Source: Pararhodobacter zhoushanensis (GTDB lineage: Bacteria > Pseudomonadota > Alphaproteobacteria > Rhodobacterales > Rhodobacteraceae). From it: 64,000 nucleotides of DNA. The notes beneath the pieces were generated by a model. It saw nothing but the letters and a program-made list of their open reading frames with translations, did no database searches and was not told where the DNA came from. Both the position numbers and the translations under genes were made by a program. Shown here piece after piece: positions 19,347 through 27,918 of the stretch. The DNA is taken from the NCBI RefSeq assembly GCF_025949695.1, contig NZ_JAPDFL010000001.1, forward strand, positions 2,359,501 through 2,423,500, given 5' to 3'. Within the stretch, counting starts at the first letter, position 1. Every line of letters starts with the position of its first letter.

Positions 19347-20738
19347 CTAAGGGACGCAGACGCGCCAGAACCTCGGGCCTGGCCGCGCAGGATTTCCCGC
19401 GGCCATATCGACATGCAGCAGCATTTGCTCGATCGAGGCGACCAGCGTCTCGCCACGCTCGATCCGGATGAACAGATGCAGCCGTTTGTCGTCAGCCGCC
19501 AGCACCTGCACCGAGCCGGTCAGCCGGTCGCCGAGCTTCGCTTCCCCGGCATGCATGATGTGGCTTTCGGCGGTGTAGTAGCTGAAACCGCCTGCGACAT
19601 AGTCCATGCCGGCGCCGATATGCCGAAGGAACGCATCGCAAGTCTCTGAGGACGCAAACAAATAGCGGCTCTCTGTCATGTGCCCGTTATAGTCGATCCA
19701 GCCCGGCAGCACCTGCATATGGGCCAGCACCAACGGTGCTGCGCTGTCCGGTGTCGGGTCCGGCGCGGTCACGCGGCGGCGGGCGTCATGCTCCAGCAGC
19801 ACTTTTCCTGCGCCCCAGTTGCTGTCCTTCAGCACGCGCAGAAAGCCGATCAGGTTGCGGTCGCGGATGCGTTCCAGCTCGCGGATCGTGTGGTGGCCGG
19901 ATTGCGCGTCCGACTGACCGGCGATCAGATCGACCAGTTCGTCTGTGAACTCAGGCACATCCATCAGCTTGGTCCAGGGCCAGCTCAGGCAGGGGCCGAA
20001 CTGCGCCATGAAGTGCTTCATGCCTGCCTCGCCCCCGGCCACGCGGTAGGTCTCGAACAGCCCCATCTGTCCCCAACGCAGGCCAAAGCCCATGCGGATG
20101 GCCTCGTCGATTTCCTCGGTGGTGGCGACGCCGTCCTTGACCAGCCACAGTGCCTCGCGCCAGACGGCTTCGAGGAAGCGGTCGGCGATATGGGCGTCGA
20201 TCTCCTTGCGGATGTGCAGCGGGAACATACCGATCTCGCGCAGGATTTCCTTCGCTTCCTCAATGCGTTGCGGATCGTTCTTTGGCGACGGGACAATCTC
20301 GGCCAGTGGCAGCAGATAGACCGGGTTGAACGGATGCGCGACGAAGATCACCGCCGGGTTCGCAGAATTTTCCTGCAATTCCGATGGCTTGAAGCCGGAC
20401 GTTGACGATCCGAGCAGTGCGTCGGGCGCAGCCTGCTGGATTTGGGCGAACACGCGGTGTTTCAGGTCCAGCCGCTCGGAAACTGATTCCTGAATATAGT
20501 CAGCGCCTTGCACCGCGTCTGTCAGCGTTTCGGCGAATGTCAGATGTCCCTCGGCGGGCATCGGTACATCGGCTAGTGCCGGCAATGCCGCGCGGGCGTT
20601 GGCAAGCACCTCGCCGATCTTGCGCGGCGCTTCGGGGTCGGGGTCGAACACCGCGACGTCCCAGCCCGAGAGCAGGAAGCGCGCGGCCCAACCGCCGCCG
20701 ATAACGCCCCCGCCGATGATTGCTGCCTTGCGTGCCAT
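19347..20738 (-). CDS. Carnitine 3-dehydrogenase fused to a hotdog thioesterase (3' end frameshifted)
   Basis: Residues 1-320 are a 3-hydroxyacyl-CoA-dehydrogenase-type NAD enzyme. They contain the Rossmann loop IIGGGVIGGGWAARF and the catalytic His in FVAHPFNPVYLLPLAEI, and match carnitine 3-dehydrogenase. Residues about 335-450 are a 4HBT hotdog domain (WIDYNGHMTESRY), likely a betainyl-CoA thioesterase. The literal ORF stops at 19347 with an atypical tail. One extra base in the CCC run at 19396-19398 would restore a natural end (EVLARLRPLVEAHAALPRPD and on) that stops at 19279, overlapping the acyl-CoA dehydrogenase ATG. The intact protein would be about 486 residues. Confidence 0.88.
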   Translation of the reverse strand: MARKAAIIGGGVIGGGWAARFLLSGWDVAVFDPDPEAPRKIGEVLANARAALPALADVPMPAEGHLTFAETLTDAVQGADYIQESVSERLDLKHRVFAQIQQAAPDALLGSSTSGFKPSELQENSANPAVIFVAHPFNPVYLLPLAEIVPSPKNDPQRIEEAKEILREIGMFPLHIRKEIDAHIADRFLEAVWREALWLVKDGVATTEEIDEAIRMGFGLRWGQMGLFETYRVAGGEAGMKHFMAQFGPCLSWPWTKLMDVPEFTDELVDLIAGQSDAQSGHHTIRELERIRDRNLIGFLRVLKDSNWGAGKVLLEHDARRRVTAPDPTPDSAAPLVLAHMQVLPGWIDYNGHMTESRYLFASSETCDAFLRHIGAGMDYVAGGFSYYTAESHIMHAGEAKLGDRLTGSVQVLAADDKRLHLFIRIERGETLVASIEQMLLHVDMAAGNPARPGPRFWRVCVP

Positions 20739-20748
20739 ATCCGTCCCC

Positions 20749-21663
20749 TCAGCGTGCCAGCGGCGCGCGTTTTTCCAAGTTCAGCCGGGTGCGCACCTCG
20801 GCCGGTGTGATCACACGCGCGCCCATGCCCTCGATCACGCCAACGGCACGTTCGACCAGTTGCGCGTTGGTGGCCAGCACGCCCTTGTCCAGCCACAGGT
20901 TGTCCTCAAGCCCGACACGCACGTTCCCGCCCGCCAGTACCGAGGCCGCAACATAGGCCATCTGGTTGCGCCCCAGCGCGAACGCGGACCAGTGCCAGTC
21001 GGCAGGAACGTTGTTCGCCATCGCCAGAAAGGTGTTCAGGTCATCCGGTGCGCCCCACGGCACGCCCATGCACAGCTGCACCAGCACCGGGTCTTTGATG
21101 ATGCCCTCGGCGACAAGCTGTTTGGCGAACCACAGATGGCCGGTGTCAAAGGCTTCAATCTCGATCTGGACGCCCGAGGCGGTCATCCGCGCGGCCATGT
21201 CGCGCAGCATGCCGGGGGTGTTGACCATGACGTAATCGGCCTCGGCAAAGTTCATCGTGCCGCAATCGAGGGTGCAGATTTCGGGGCGGCACTCGACCAC
21301 ATGCGCGACGCGTTCTTCCGCCCCGGCCATATCCGAGCGTTGTGACATGCGGTTCATCGTCTCGGTGCCGTCGAACAAAAGGTCGCCGCCCATGCCCGCT
21401 GTCAGGTTCAGCACGACATCCGTACCCGAATCGCGGATGCGTTCGGTCACTTCGCGGTAAAGCGCCGGATCGCGCGAGGGGGCGCCGGTCTCGGGGTCGC
21501 GGACGTGGCAGTGCACCACCGCCGCGCCGGCCTTGGCGGCGTCGATGGCGCTGTCGGCGATCTGTTGCGGCGAGCGGGGCACGTGCGGGCTGCGGTCCTG
21601 CGTTCCGCCCGAGCCGGTTACGGCACAGGTGATGAAGACCTCACGGTTCATGGTCAGCGGCAT
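20749..21663 (-). CDS. BKACE-family 3-keto-5-aminohexanoate cleavage protein, predicted 3-dehydrocarnitine:acetyl-CoA transferase
   Basis: This zinc-dependent beta-keto acid cleavage enzyme has 304 residues. It begins with the family pattern FITCAVTGSGG, and VVHCHVRDPETG (about 48-59) holds the two zinc-binding histidines. Members next to carnitine dehydrogenase cleave 3-dehydrocarnitine with acetyl-CoA to give betainyl-CoA and acetoacetate. The start at 21663 is preceded by AAGGGAG. It is the first gene of the minus-strand operon, ten bases ahead of the carnitine dehydrogenase, and divergent from the GlxA-type regulator. Confidence 0.88.
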   Translation of the reverse strand: MPLTMNREVFITCAVTGSGGTQDRSPHVPRSPQQIADSAIDAAKAGAAVVHCHVRDPETGAPSRDPALYREVTERIRDSGTDVVLNLTAGMGGDLLFDGTETMNRMSQRSDMAGAEERVAHVVECRPEICTLDCGTMNFAEADYVMVNTPGMLRDMAARMTASGVQIEIEAFDTGHLWFAKQLVAEGIIKDPVLVQLCMGVPWGAPDDLNTFLAMANNVPADWHWSAFALGRNQMAYVAASVLAGGNVRVGLEDNLWLDKGVLATNAQLVERAVGVIEGMGARVITPAEVRTRLNLEKRAPLAR

Positions 21664-21726
21664 GGTAAACTCCCTTGTTGCGATCAGCGTAACAGGCTTG
21701 CGGCGCAGGACTTGGCGATTTACGAA

Positions 21727-22705
21727 ATGAATATGGCCATTCCCGCAACGATTTTTGCCCCGTCCACGCAGCCGCTCGACATTGCGGTGCTGGTTTTGCC
21801 GCGCGCTTCGATCCTCGAGGTGGCCTCGGTGCTCGACCCGTTGCGCGCCGCCAACCGGCACCTGGGGCGCGAGGGGTTTCGCTGGCGTGTGATCACACCT
21901 GACGGCCAACCTGCGCCGCTAACCTGCGGCATCGAGCTGCCCGCACGCGGCGGGTTGGCGGCGGCAGAGGGTGCGGATGTGCTGATCGTCATCGCCGGGT
22001 ATTCGCAGGCCGAGGTGGTCACGCGCAGCCTGCTGAGCGGGCTGCGGCGGGCGGCGGGGCGGTTCCGGGCAATCGGTGGCGTTGATGCGGGGCCTTGGGT
22101 GCTGGCGCGGGCCGGGTTGCTGGACGGGCACCGGGCGACGGTGCATTGGGAGGATCTTGAAGATTTTTCCGCCGCATTCCCGGCGGTTGAGGTGGTGCCG
22201 GACCGCTTCGTGCTCTCACGCAACCGCTTTACCGCAGGCGGGGCCGTGCCCGCCGCCGATTTGATGCTTCACCTGATCGGAACACGCTGCGGTGCGGGCG
22301 TGGCAGGGCGCGTCGCGGATCTCGTTCCTGTTCGAGACCCGCGCCGATGGCGCCCGCCCGCAACGCCCGGGCCTGCTGCCGGGCGCGCGCGATCCGCGCC
22401 TGTCGGCGGCGTTGACGCTGATGAGTCAGCATTTTGACGAGCCGCTGTCGCTGGAAACTGTGGCGGCGGCGCAGGGCGTCGGCGTGCGACGGCTGGAGCA
22501 GCTGTTTCGCGACGGGTTGGGGCAGGGCCCGGGGGCCGCCTATCTGGAGCTGCGCCTGCAGGCGGCGCGGCGGATGATGGCGGACACGACGCATCCGATT
22601 CAGGAGATTGCGCTCAGGGCTGGTTTTGCCGATCGGTCAAGTTTTTCGCGGGCGTTTCGCCGGCGTTTCGGCGTGGCACCAAGGGTGGCGCGGTCCGGGC
22701 ATTAG
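21727..22705 (+). pseudogene. GlxA/CdhR-like AraC-family regulator, frameshifted
   Basis: The N-terminal part (21727 to about 22323) is a DJ-1/PfpI-like amidase fold typical of GlxA regulators (LDIAVLVLPRASILEVASVL). The C-terminal part (frame +1, to 22705) has two AraC helix-turn-helices (LSLETVAAAQGVGVRRLEQ; IQEIALRAGFADRSSFSRAF). The frame changes near 22324. Skipping one base there joins VADL to FLFETRADG, as expected for the family. CdhR is the carnitine catabolism activator of this type, and this gene is divergent from the carnitine operon. Whether the break is biological or an assembly error cannot be decided here. Confidence 0.8.
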
Positions 22706-22721
22706 ATGCGGGCGAACGGGG

Positions 22722-22751
22722 AAGGGCGTGAGGATAACTCCTCACGCCCTT
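22722..22751. terminator. Bidirectional intrinsic terminator
   Basis: A perfect 13-bp stem, AAGGGCGTGAGGA with TCCTCACGCCCTT around the loop TAAC, lies between the convergent regulator and tyrS. It is followed on the plus strand by TAGTTTATC, an AT-rich stretch. It can serve both genes. Confidence 0.8.
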
Positions 22752-22829
22752 TAGTTTATCAAAGAAAATTGTTATCTTAACAGCAGCTTATGGCAAGCCG
22801 TATTTGCCAGACAATTAAACGTCTGTCAT

Positions 22830-24080
22830 TCAATCCAGCGCGACCAGAGCATGCCGCTTGCGGCCTGCCGTCAGTTTCAGCGGCTCTGACAGGTCCTCGG
22901 CCTTGATCATCAGACCGGCATCCGTCAGCGCCTCATCATTGAGCCGCGCGCCGCCCTCGGTGATCAGCCGTTTGGCGTCCTTGCCCGATTTTGCCAGGCC
23001 AGCGCGCACGAAAAGCTGCGCGACGGACACGCCTTCGGCGGCCTCTTGGGCGCTCAGCACCACACGCGGCAGATCGTCACCGGTGCCGCCCTGCTCGAAG
23101 ACTGCGCGGGCGGTGGCTTCGGCGGCCGCGGCCGCCTCGGCGCCATGACACAGCGCCGTCACTTCATTCGCCAGGATCACCTTGGCCGCGTTGACCTCGG
23201 ACCCTTCAAGCGCACCCAGACGGTCGCATTCGTCCACCGGCAGTTCGGTGTACAGCTTCAGGAACCGCCCGACATCGGCGTCGGTGGTGTTGCGCCAGAA
23301 CTGCCAGAACTCGTAGGGCGACAGCATGTCACCGTTAAGCCAGACCGCGCCGCCTTGGCTTTTGCCCATCTTTCGGCCGTCCGAGGTGGTCAGAAGTGGC
23401 GTCGTCAGGCCAAAGATCTGCGCATCCTGAACCCGGCGGGTCAGGTCGATGCCATTGACGATATTGCCCCATTGGTCCGAGCCGCCCATCTGCAACAAGC
23501 AGCCGTAGCGGCGGTGGATTTCAAGGAAGTCATAGGCTTGCAGGATCATGTAGTTGAATTCGAGAAAGCTGAGCGACTGCTCGCGGTCGATCCGCGACTT
23601 CACGCTTTCAAAGGACAACATCCGGTTGACGCTGAAATGCCGCCCGATATCGCGCAGGAATTCCAGGTAGTTCAGGTGATCCAGCCATTCGGCATTGTTC
23701 AGCATGATCGCGTCGGCAGGCGCGTCGCCATAGTCGAGATACTTGGCGAATACCTGCTTCATGCTGGCGATATTGCCGTCGATGGCTTCAGTGGTCAGCA
23801 GCGGGCGCTCATCGGCGCGAAACGACGGGTCACCGACCTTGGTGGTGCCGCCGCCCATCAAGGTGATCGGCTTGTGCCCGGTCTTTTGCAGCCAGCGCAG
23901 CAGCATGATGTTCAGCAGATGGCCGACATGCAGCGACTGTGCTGTCGCGTCGTAGCCGATATAGGCTGGCACCACACCGGCCATCAGCCGGTCATCGAGG
24001 GTCTGCAAATCGGTGCAATCGGCCAGAAAGCCGCGCTCGATGATGATGCGCAGAAATTCGGATTTGGGTTGGTAGCTCAT
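22830..24080 (-). CDS. tyrS: Tyrosyl-tRNA synthetase
   Basis: This class I aminoacyl-tRNA synthetase charges tRNA-Tyr. It has 416 residues from the ATG at 24080 ([12 protein letters not shown]). The HIGH-type motif is HVGHLLNIM (about 45-53), and the KMSKS-type loop is [11 protein letters not shown] (near 235). [15 protein letters not shown], typical of TyrRS, lies before it. The last 65 residues are an S4-like RNA-binding domain ([17 protein letters not shown]). It is divergent from anmK across a 64-base promoter region. Confidence 0.96.
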   Translation of the reverse strand: MSYQPKSEFLRIIIERGFLADCTDLQTLDDRLMAGVVPAYIGYDATAQSLHVGHLLNIMLLRWLQKTGHKPITLMGGGTTKVGDPSFRADERPLLTTEAIDGNIASMKQVFAKYLDYGDAPADAIMLNNAEWLDHLNYLEFLRDIGRHFSVNRMLSFESVKSRIDREQSLSFLEFNYMILQAYDFLEIHRRYGCLLQMGGSDQWGNIVNGIDLTRRVQDAQIFGLTTPLLTTSDGRKMGKSQGGAVWLNGDMLSPYEFWQFWRNTTDADVGRFLKLYTELPVDECDRLGALEGSEVNAAKVILANEVTALCHGAEAAAAAEATARAVFEQGGTGDDLPRVVLSAQEAAEGVSVAQLFVRAGLAKSGKDAKRLITEGGARLNDEALTDAGLMIKAEDLSEPLKLTAGRKRHALVALD

Positions 24081-24144
24081 TTCGCTTGTCCTCGGCGCGC
24101 GGGTCGGGCTGTCTATAGCGCGAAGGCCGCACGAAGGGAAAGCC

Positions 24145-25224
24145 ATGTTGAAAGCCGGAGTGCAACGCGTGCTGGGCACGATGTCGGGAACCTCGCTGGA
24201 CGGGGTGGATGCGGCGGTGCTGCTGACCGACGGGGTCGAGATCGCGGGGTTCGGCGAGAGCGCCTACCGGGCCTATACGGCGCCCGAGCGCGCGGTGCTG
24301 CGGGCGGCTCTGGGGTGCTGGCCGGGGGATCCGCTGGTCGAGGCCGCGGGCGAGGTGGTCGAGACGGCGCATGCCGAGCTGCTCGCGGGCTTCGAGGCCG
24401 TCGATATGGTGGGCTTTCACGGCCAGACGCTGGCGCATGAGCCGGGCGGGCGCGGGACGCATCAGGCGGGCTCGGGTCAGGTGCTGGCGCAGGTGCTCGG
24501 TTGGCCGGTGGTCTGGGATTTCCGCTCGTCTGATGTGCGGCTGGGCGGGCAGGGCGCGCCGCTGGCCCCGTTCTATCACCACGCGCTCGCCCGGTATCTG
24601 GGCCTGCGGGCGCCGGTGGTGTTTCTCAACATCGGGGGCGTGGCGAATGTGACCTGGGTCGACCCGGCGGTGCCTGCGCCCGAACAGGGCTGCGTGGCCT
24701 TCGACTGCGGACCGGGGAACGCGCCGATGGATGATTATTGCGCGCAGCATCTGGGCATGGCGCGCGATGAGAATGGCGCCTTGGCCGGGCAGGGGACGCC
24801 GCAGGGTGCGCTGCTGGACCGTTTTGCCGAGCACGGTTTCTTCCGCCGCATCCCGCCCAAATCGCTCGACCGTGCAGCCCCTGTCCCCGAAGTGTCGGGC
24901 CTCAGCGCCCAGGACGCCCTCGCTACCCTTGCCGCAGCCTGCGCCACCGGGGTTGCGCTGGCGTTCGAGCATTTCCCGAAAGCGCCGGAGAAAGTGCTGG
25001 TCTGTGGCGGCGGGCGGCACAACGCGACGCTGATGGCGATGATCGCGGCGGGGTGTGATTGTCCGGTGATGGCGGTCGAAGCGGTCAATCTGGACGGCGA
25101 CATGATCGAGGCACAGGCTTTCGCCTTTCTCGCCGCCCGCGTGGCGCGGGGGCTGCCGACGTCGGGGCCGATGACGACCGGCGTGGCTGCACCCGTTGGT
25201 GGCGGCATTCTGAGCAAGCCTTAA
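24145..25224 (+). CDS. anmK: Anhydro-N-acetylmuramic acid kinase
   Basis: This enzyme recycles cell-wall anhydro-MurNAc by hydrolysis and phosphorylation. It has 359 residues, normal for the family. The phosphate loop [15 protein letters not shown] is at residues 12-26, and [15 protein letters not shown] and [13 protein letters not shown] form the central ASKHA core. The C-terminal adenosine motif [14 protein letters not shown] is present. No other peptidoglycan-recycling gene is adjacent. It ends 15 bases before repeat copy C. Confidence 0.94.
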   Translation: MLKAGVQRVLGTMSGTSLDGVDAAVLLTDGVEIAGFGESAYRAYTAPERAVLRAALGCWPGDPLVEAAGEVVETAHAELLAGFEAVDMVGFHGQTLAHEPGGRGTHQAGSGQVLAQVLGWPVVWDFRSSDVRLGGQGAPLAPFYHHALARYLGLRAPVVFLNIGGVANVTWVDPAVPAPEQGCVAFDCGPGNAPMDDYCAQHLGMARDENGALAGQGTPQGALLDRFAEHGFFRRIPPKSLDRAAPVPEVSGLSAQDALATLAAACATGVALAFEHFPKAPEKVLVCGGGRHNATLMAMIAAGCDCPVMAVEAVNLDGDMIEAQAFAFLAARVARGLPTSGPMTTGVAAPVGGGILSKP

Positions 25225-25238
25225 CCGAGAGCGCAACA

Positions 25239-25364
25239 GAAAGGGGGGCTTTCTGCCCCCTCTTCGGCGAAAGCCGAATTCACCCCCCGCGGATATTTTC
25301 AGACAGAAAATGCGCGGTTAACCCTTTGTTAACGACCCTCTTTGCTCGATAAATATCCCGGGGG
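25239..25364 (+). repeat. Dispersed structured repeat, copy C, with terminal inverted repeats
   Basis: After anmK come a GGGGG/CCCCC hairpin (25242-25260) and the stem TTCGGC-gaaa-GCCGAA (25263-25278). TTCAC and the box CCCCGCGGATATTTTCAGAC follow. The box runs into AGAAAATGCGCGGTTAAC, GTTAAC and CTCTTTGCTC. It closes with AAATATCCCGGGGG (25351-25364), the imperfect inverted copy of the box start. The same internal order is found in copy D at 47531. Confidence 0.65.
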
Positions 25365-25402
25365 CGGGCCGGCACGGCCCGGCGGGGGCAGCGCCCCCGG
25401 AC

Positions 25403-25435
25403 GGGGCTCGGCCCCCTCGATGGGGGCCGAGCCCC
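25403..25435. terminator. Strong GC hairpin downstream of the CDF gene
   Basis: A perfect 14-bp stem (GGGGCTCGGCCCCC with GGGGGCCGAGCCCC, loop TCGAT) ends 13 bases beyond the CDF stop on the minus strand. A second stem, GGGGGC/GCCCCC, lies at 25384-25398. There is no T-run, so termination efficiency is uncertain. It may instead be a 3'-end stabiliser. Confidence 0.55.
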
Positions 25436-25447
25436 GCACCTGCCAGC

Positions 25448-26056
25448 TCAATGCCCGTGGGCGATTTCGTGGCCAGCGCGGCGCAGGATTTGCACCGACG
25501 AGGACAGGAACAGCCCGGCCATACCCACGGCAACCACCAGATCCGGCCAGCCCGAGTTCAGCGCCGCAACCGCAACCGCCGCGCCCATCACGGCGATATT
25601 GCCGATCGCGTCGTTGCGCGAGCACAGCCAGACCGAGCGCACATTGGAATCGCCGTCGCGCCAGCGCATCAGGATCAGCACCGAGGCGACATTGGCCGCC
25701 AGTGCCGCCAGACCGACTGCCCCCATCACTTCGGCACGCGGCACGCCCGGTGCCAGCATGTCATAGAGCGCCGAACCCAGCACCCAGAGCCCCATGAGCG
25801 CCAAGGACACGCCCTTGAGGCGCGCCACCCAGGCGCGGGTGGTCAGCGCGCGGCCGATCACGGCCAGCGACAGTGCGTAGGTCAGGGCATCGGCACCGAA
25901 GTCGAGCGCGTCGGCTTGCAGCGCGCGGCTGCCCGCCAGGGCGCCGGCGGTCATCTCGACAAAGAACAGCGCGCCGTTCAGCACGATGACCGCGATCAGC
26001 GCGCGGCGATAGGCGGCTGAGGCGCCGTCGAAATCATGGGAGTGGTCGTGGGGCAT
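25448..26056 (-). CDS. Cation diffusion facilitator family metal transporter
   Basis: This inner-membrane cation/proton antiporter has 202 residues and six hydrophobic segments. The N-terminus MPHDHSHDFD is His/Asp-rich, and the transmembrane metal site matches the family pattern DALDFGADALTY (about 49-60) with SRNDAIGNIAV in the fifth helix. It lacks the cytosolic C-terminal domain of full-length CDF proteins. It is divergent from a MerR regulator and has a MerR-type promoter. Zn, Cd, Co or Pb are plausible substrates. Confidence 0.88.
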   Translation of the reverse strand: MPHDHSHDFDGASAAYRRALIAVIVLNGALFFVEMTAGALAGSRALQADALDFGADALTYALSLAVIGRALTTRAWVARLKGVSLALMGLWVLGSALYDMLAPGVPRAEVMGAVGLAALAANVASVLILMRWRDGDSNVRSVWLCSRNDAIGNIAVMGAAVAVAALNSGWPDLVVAVGMAGLFLSSSVQILRRAGHEIAHGH

Positions 26057-26101
26057 TGTCTTTCTTCCAGCTTGTCGAGGCCTGAGTCGCGGCCTAGATC
26101 T

Positions 26102-26132
26102 TGCGTAACATCTCCAGTCGCTGGAGGAGCAA
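26102..26132 (-). promoter_or_regulatory. MerR-type promoter/operator for the CDF gene
   Basis: On the minus strand TTGCTC (26132-26127) and TACGCA (26107-26102) are separated by exactly 19 bases. That is the overlong spacer typical of MerR-controlled promoters. The palindrome CTCCAG-cga-CTGGAG fills the spacer. The transcript would start near 26095 and read into the CDF gene at 26056. The divergent MerR gene starts at 26146. Confidence 0.75.
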
Positions 26133-26145
26133 GGGGGAAATTTCC

Positions 26146-26607
26146 ATGGCTGACCACACCATCGGCGAGGCCGCGCGCATCAGCGGCATTAAGGTTAACA
26201 CCATCCGGTTCTACGAGGGGCGCGGGCTGCTGCCCGAAGCGCCCCGCACCGAGGGCAACCGCCGCCTTTATGACCGCAGCGCCATCGATCGCCTCAGTTT
26301 CATCCGCCATGCCCGGGATCTGGGCTTTGCGCTGGAGGATATCGCCGAGCTGCTTGCCCTGCAGGGCCAGCCCGGGGCCTCGTGTGCGCCGGCTGATTCC
26401 CTTGCCCGCCGTCACCTTGCCGCTGTCGAGACGCGCATCAAGGCGCTGGAAGCGCTCAAGGCCGAGCTGACGCGCATGACCACCGCCTGTGACGGCGCGG
26501 ATATTGCCCATTGTCAGGTCATCGAGAGCCTGTCGGATCACGCTCTTTGCCAGACTGATCATCGTTTGGGACGCGAGGTCGCAATCGGGGCGCAAGCGTC
26601 GGATTGA
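26146..26607 (+). CDS. MerR-family metal-responsive regulator (ZntR/CadR-like)
   Basis: This regulator has 153 residues from the ATG at 26146. The N-terminal winged helix is clear (TIGEAARISGIKVNTIRFYEG). A long dimerisation helix follows (LARRHLAAVETRIKALEALK). Cysteines lie at the expected metal positions: one in GASCAPAD before the helix, and the C-terminal group ACDGADIAHCQVIESLSDHALC. This pattern suggests Zn, Cd or Pb sensing, not Cu or Hg. It probably regulates itself and the divergent CDF exporter through the operator at 26102. Confidence 0.88.
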   Translation: MADHTIGEAARISGIKVNTIRFYEGRGLLPEAPRTEGNRRLYDRSAIDRLSFIRHARDLGFALEDIAELLALQGQPGASCAPADSLARRHLAAVETRIKALEALKAELTRMTTACDGADIAHCQVIESLSDHALCQTDHRLGREVAIGAQASD

Positions 26608-26664
26608 GGCTTGTCATCGCGCACTGGACAGGGTTGTCTGGAGCGCGAGACAAGGGGTTCGGTG

Positions 26665-27918
26665 ATGCGCTACAGCGGTTTTCGCGTCTTTACGCAAGGG
26701 TTGTCCGGCAACAAGGGCTGGCGGCCTGCCTGGCGTCGGCCCGAGCCGAAACCGGCCTATGATATCATCATCATCGGTGGTGGCGGGCATGGCCTGTCGA
26801 CGGCCTATTATCTGGCCAAGAAGCACGGGCTCAAGAACATCGCCGTGCTGGAAAAGGGCTATCTGGGCAGTGGCAACATTGGCCGCAACACCACGATTGT
26901 GCGCGCCAATTACTTCCTGCCCGGCAACAGCGAATTCTACAGCCATTCCCTGAAGTTATGGGAAGGGTTGGAGGGCGAGCTGAACTACAACGTCATGCAT
27001 TCGCAGCGCGGCTTGATCAACCTGTTCCACTCGGACGGCCAGCGCGACGCTTTCGCGCGGCGCGGGAATGCGATGCTGGCGCAGGGCGATGATGCGATTC
27101 TGCTCGACCGCGAGGGCGTGCGCGAAAAGCTGCCCTATCTCGATTTCGAGCAGACGCGCTATCCGATTTATGGCGGGCTTTACCATCCGCGCGGTGGCTC
27201 GGCCCGGCATGATGCCGTGGCCTGGGGCTATGCGCGCGGGGCGGACCGATTGGGCGTCGATCTGATCCAGAACTGCGAAGTGACGGGCATCGACATCGAG
27301 AATGGCAAGGTCACGGGCGTGCAAACCACGCGCGGCGCGATCAAGGCCAAAAAGGTGGCGATGGTGGCCGCCGGGCGTTCCAGTCAGGTGGCGGCAATGG
27401 CGGGCATGCGCCTGCCAATCGAGAGCCATGTGTTGCAGGCTTTCGTGACCGAGGGGCTGAAACCGGTGATCGACCATGTCATCAGCTTTGGCATGGGGCA
27501 TTTCTATATCAGCCAGTCGGACAAGGGCGGGCTGGTATTCGGTGGCGATCTGGATTTCTACGCCTCTTACGCCGCGCGCGGCAATCTGCCGATGGTCGAG
27601 CATGTGATGGAAGCAGGCATGACGCTGATGCCGATGATCGGGCGCGCCCGCGTGCTGCGCTCGTGGGGCGGGATCATGGACATGTCGCCCGATGGCTCGC
27701 CGATCATCGACAAAACGCATATCGACGGGCTTTATGTCAATTGTGGCTGGAATTACGGGGGGTTCAAGGCGGTGCCGGCCTCAGGGTGGTGCCTTGCGCA
27801 TCTGATGGCGACCGACGCGCCGCATCCGGTTGCGGCAGGGTTCAGGCTGGACCGGTTCCGCACCGGCAGGGGATTGATGGATGAAGAAGGCACAGGTTCG
27901 CAGCACAACCTGCATTGA
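26665..27918 (+). CDS. soxB: Sarcosine oxidase subunit beta
   Basis: This is the flavin-bearing subunit of heterotetrameric sarcosine oxidase, which oxidatively demethylates sarcosine to glycine. It transfers the methyl group to tetrahydrofolate through the alpha subunit. It has 417 residues. The FAD-binding loop is IIIIGGGGHGLSTAYYLA (about 33-50), and the C-terminal substrate/FMN region includes GWNYGGFKAVPASGWCLAH. I chose the ATG at 26665 (MRYSGFRVFTQGL), a normal SoxB start. The 3' end overlaps the next ORF by 38 bases, which is unusual for this operon. Confidence 0.95.
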   Translation: MRYSGFRVFTQGLSGNKGWRPAWRRPEPKPAYDIIIIGGGGHGLSTAYYLAKKHGLKNIAVLEKGYLGSGNIGRNTTIVRANYFLPGNSEFYSHSLKLWEGLEGELNYNVMHSQRGLINLFHSDGQRDAFARRGNAMLAQGDDAILLDREGVREKLPYLDFEQTRYPIYGGLYHPRGGSARHDAVAWGYARGADRLGVDLIQNCEVTGIDIENGKVTGVQTTRGAIKAKKVAMVAAGRSSQVAAMAGMRLPIESHVLQAFVTEGLKPVIDHVISFGMGHFYISQSDKGGLVFGGDLDFYASYAARGNLPMVEHVMEAGMTLMPMIGRARVLRSWGGIMDMSPDGSPIIDKTHIDGLYVNCGWNYGGFKAVPASGWCLAHLMATDAPHPVAAGFRLDRFRTGRGLMDEEGTGSQHNLH

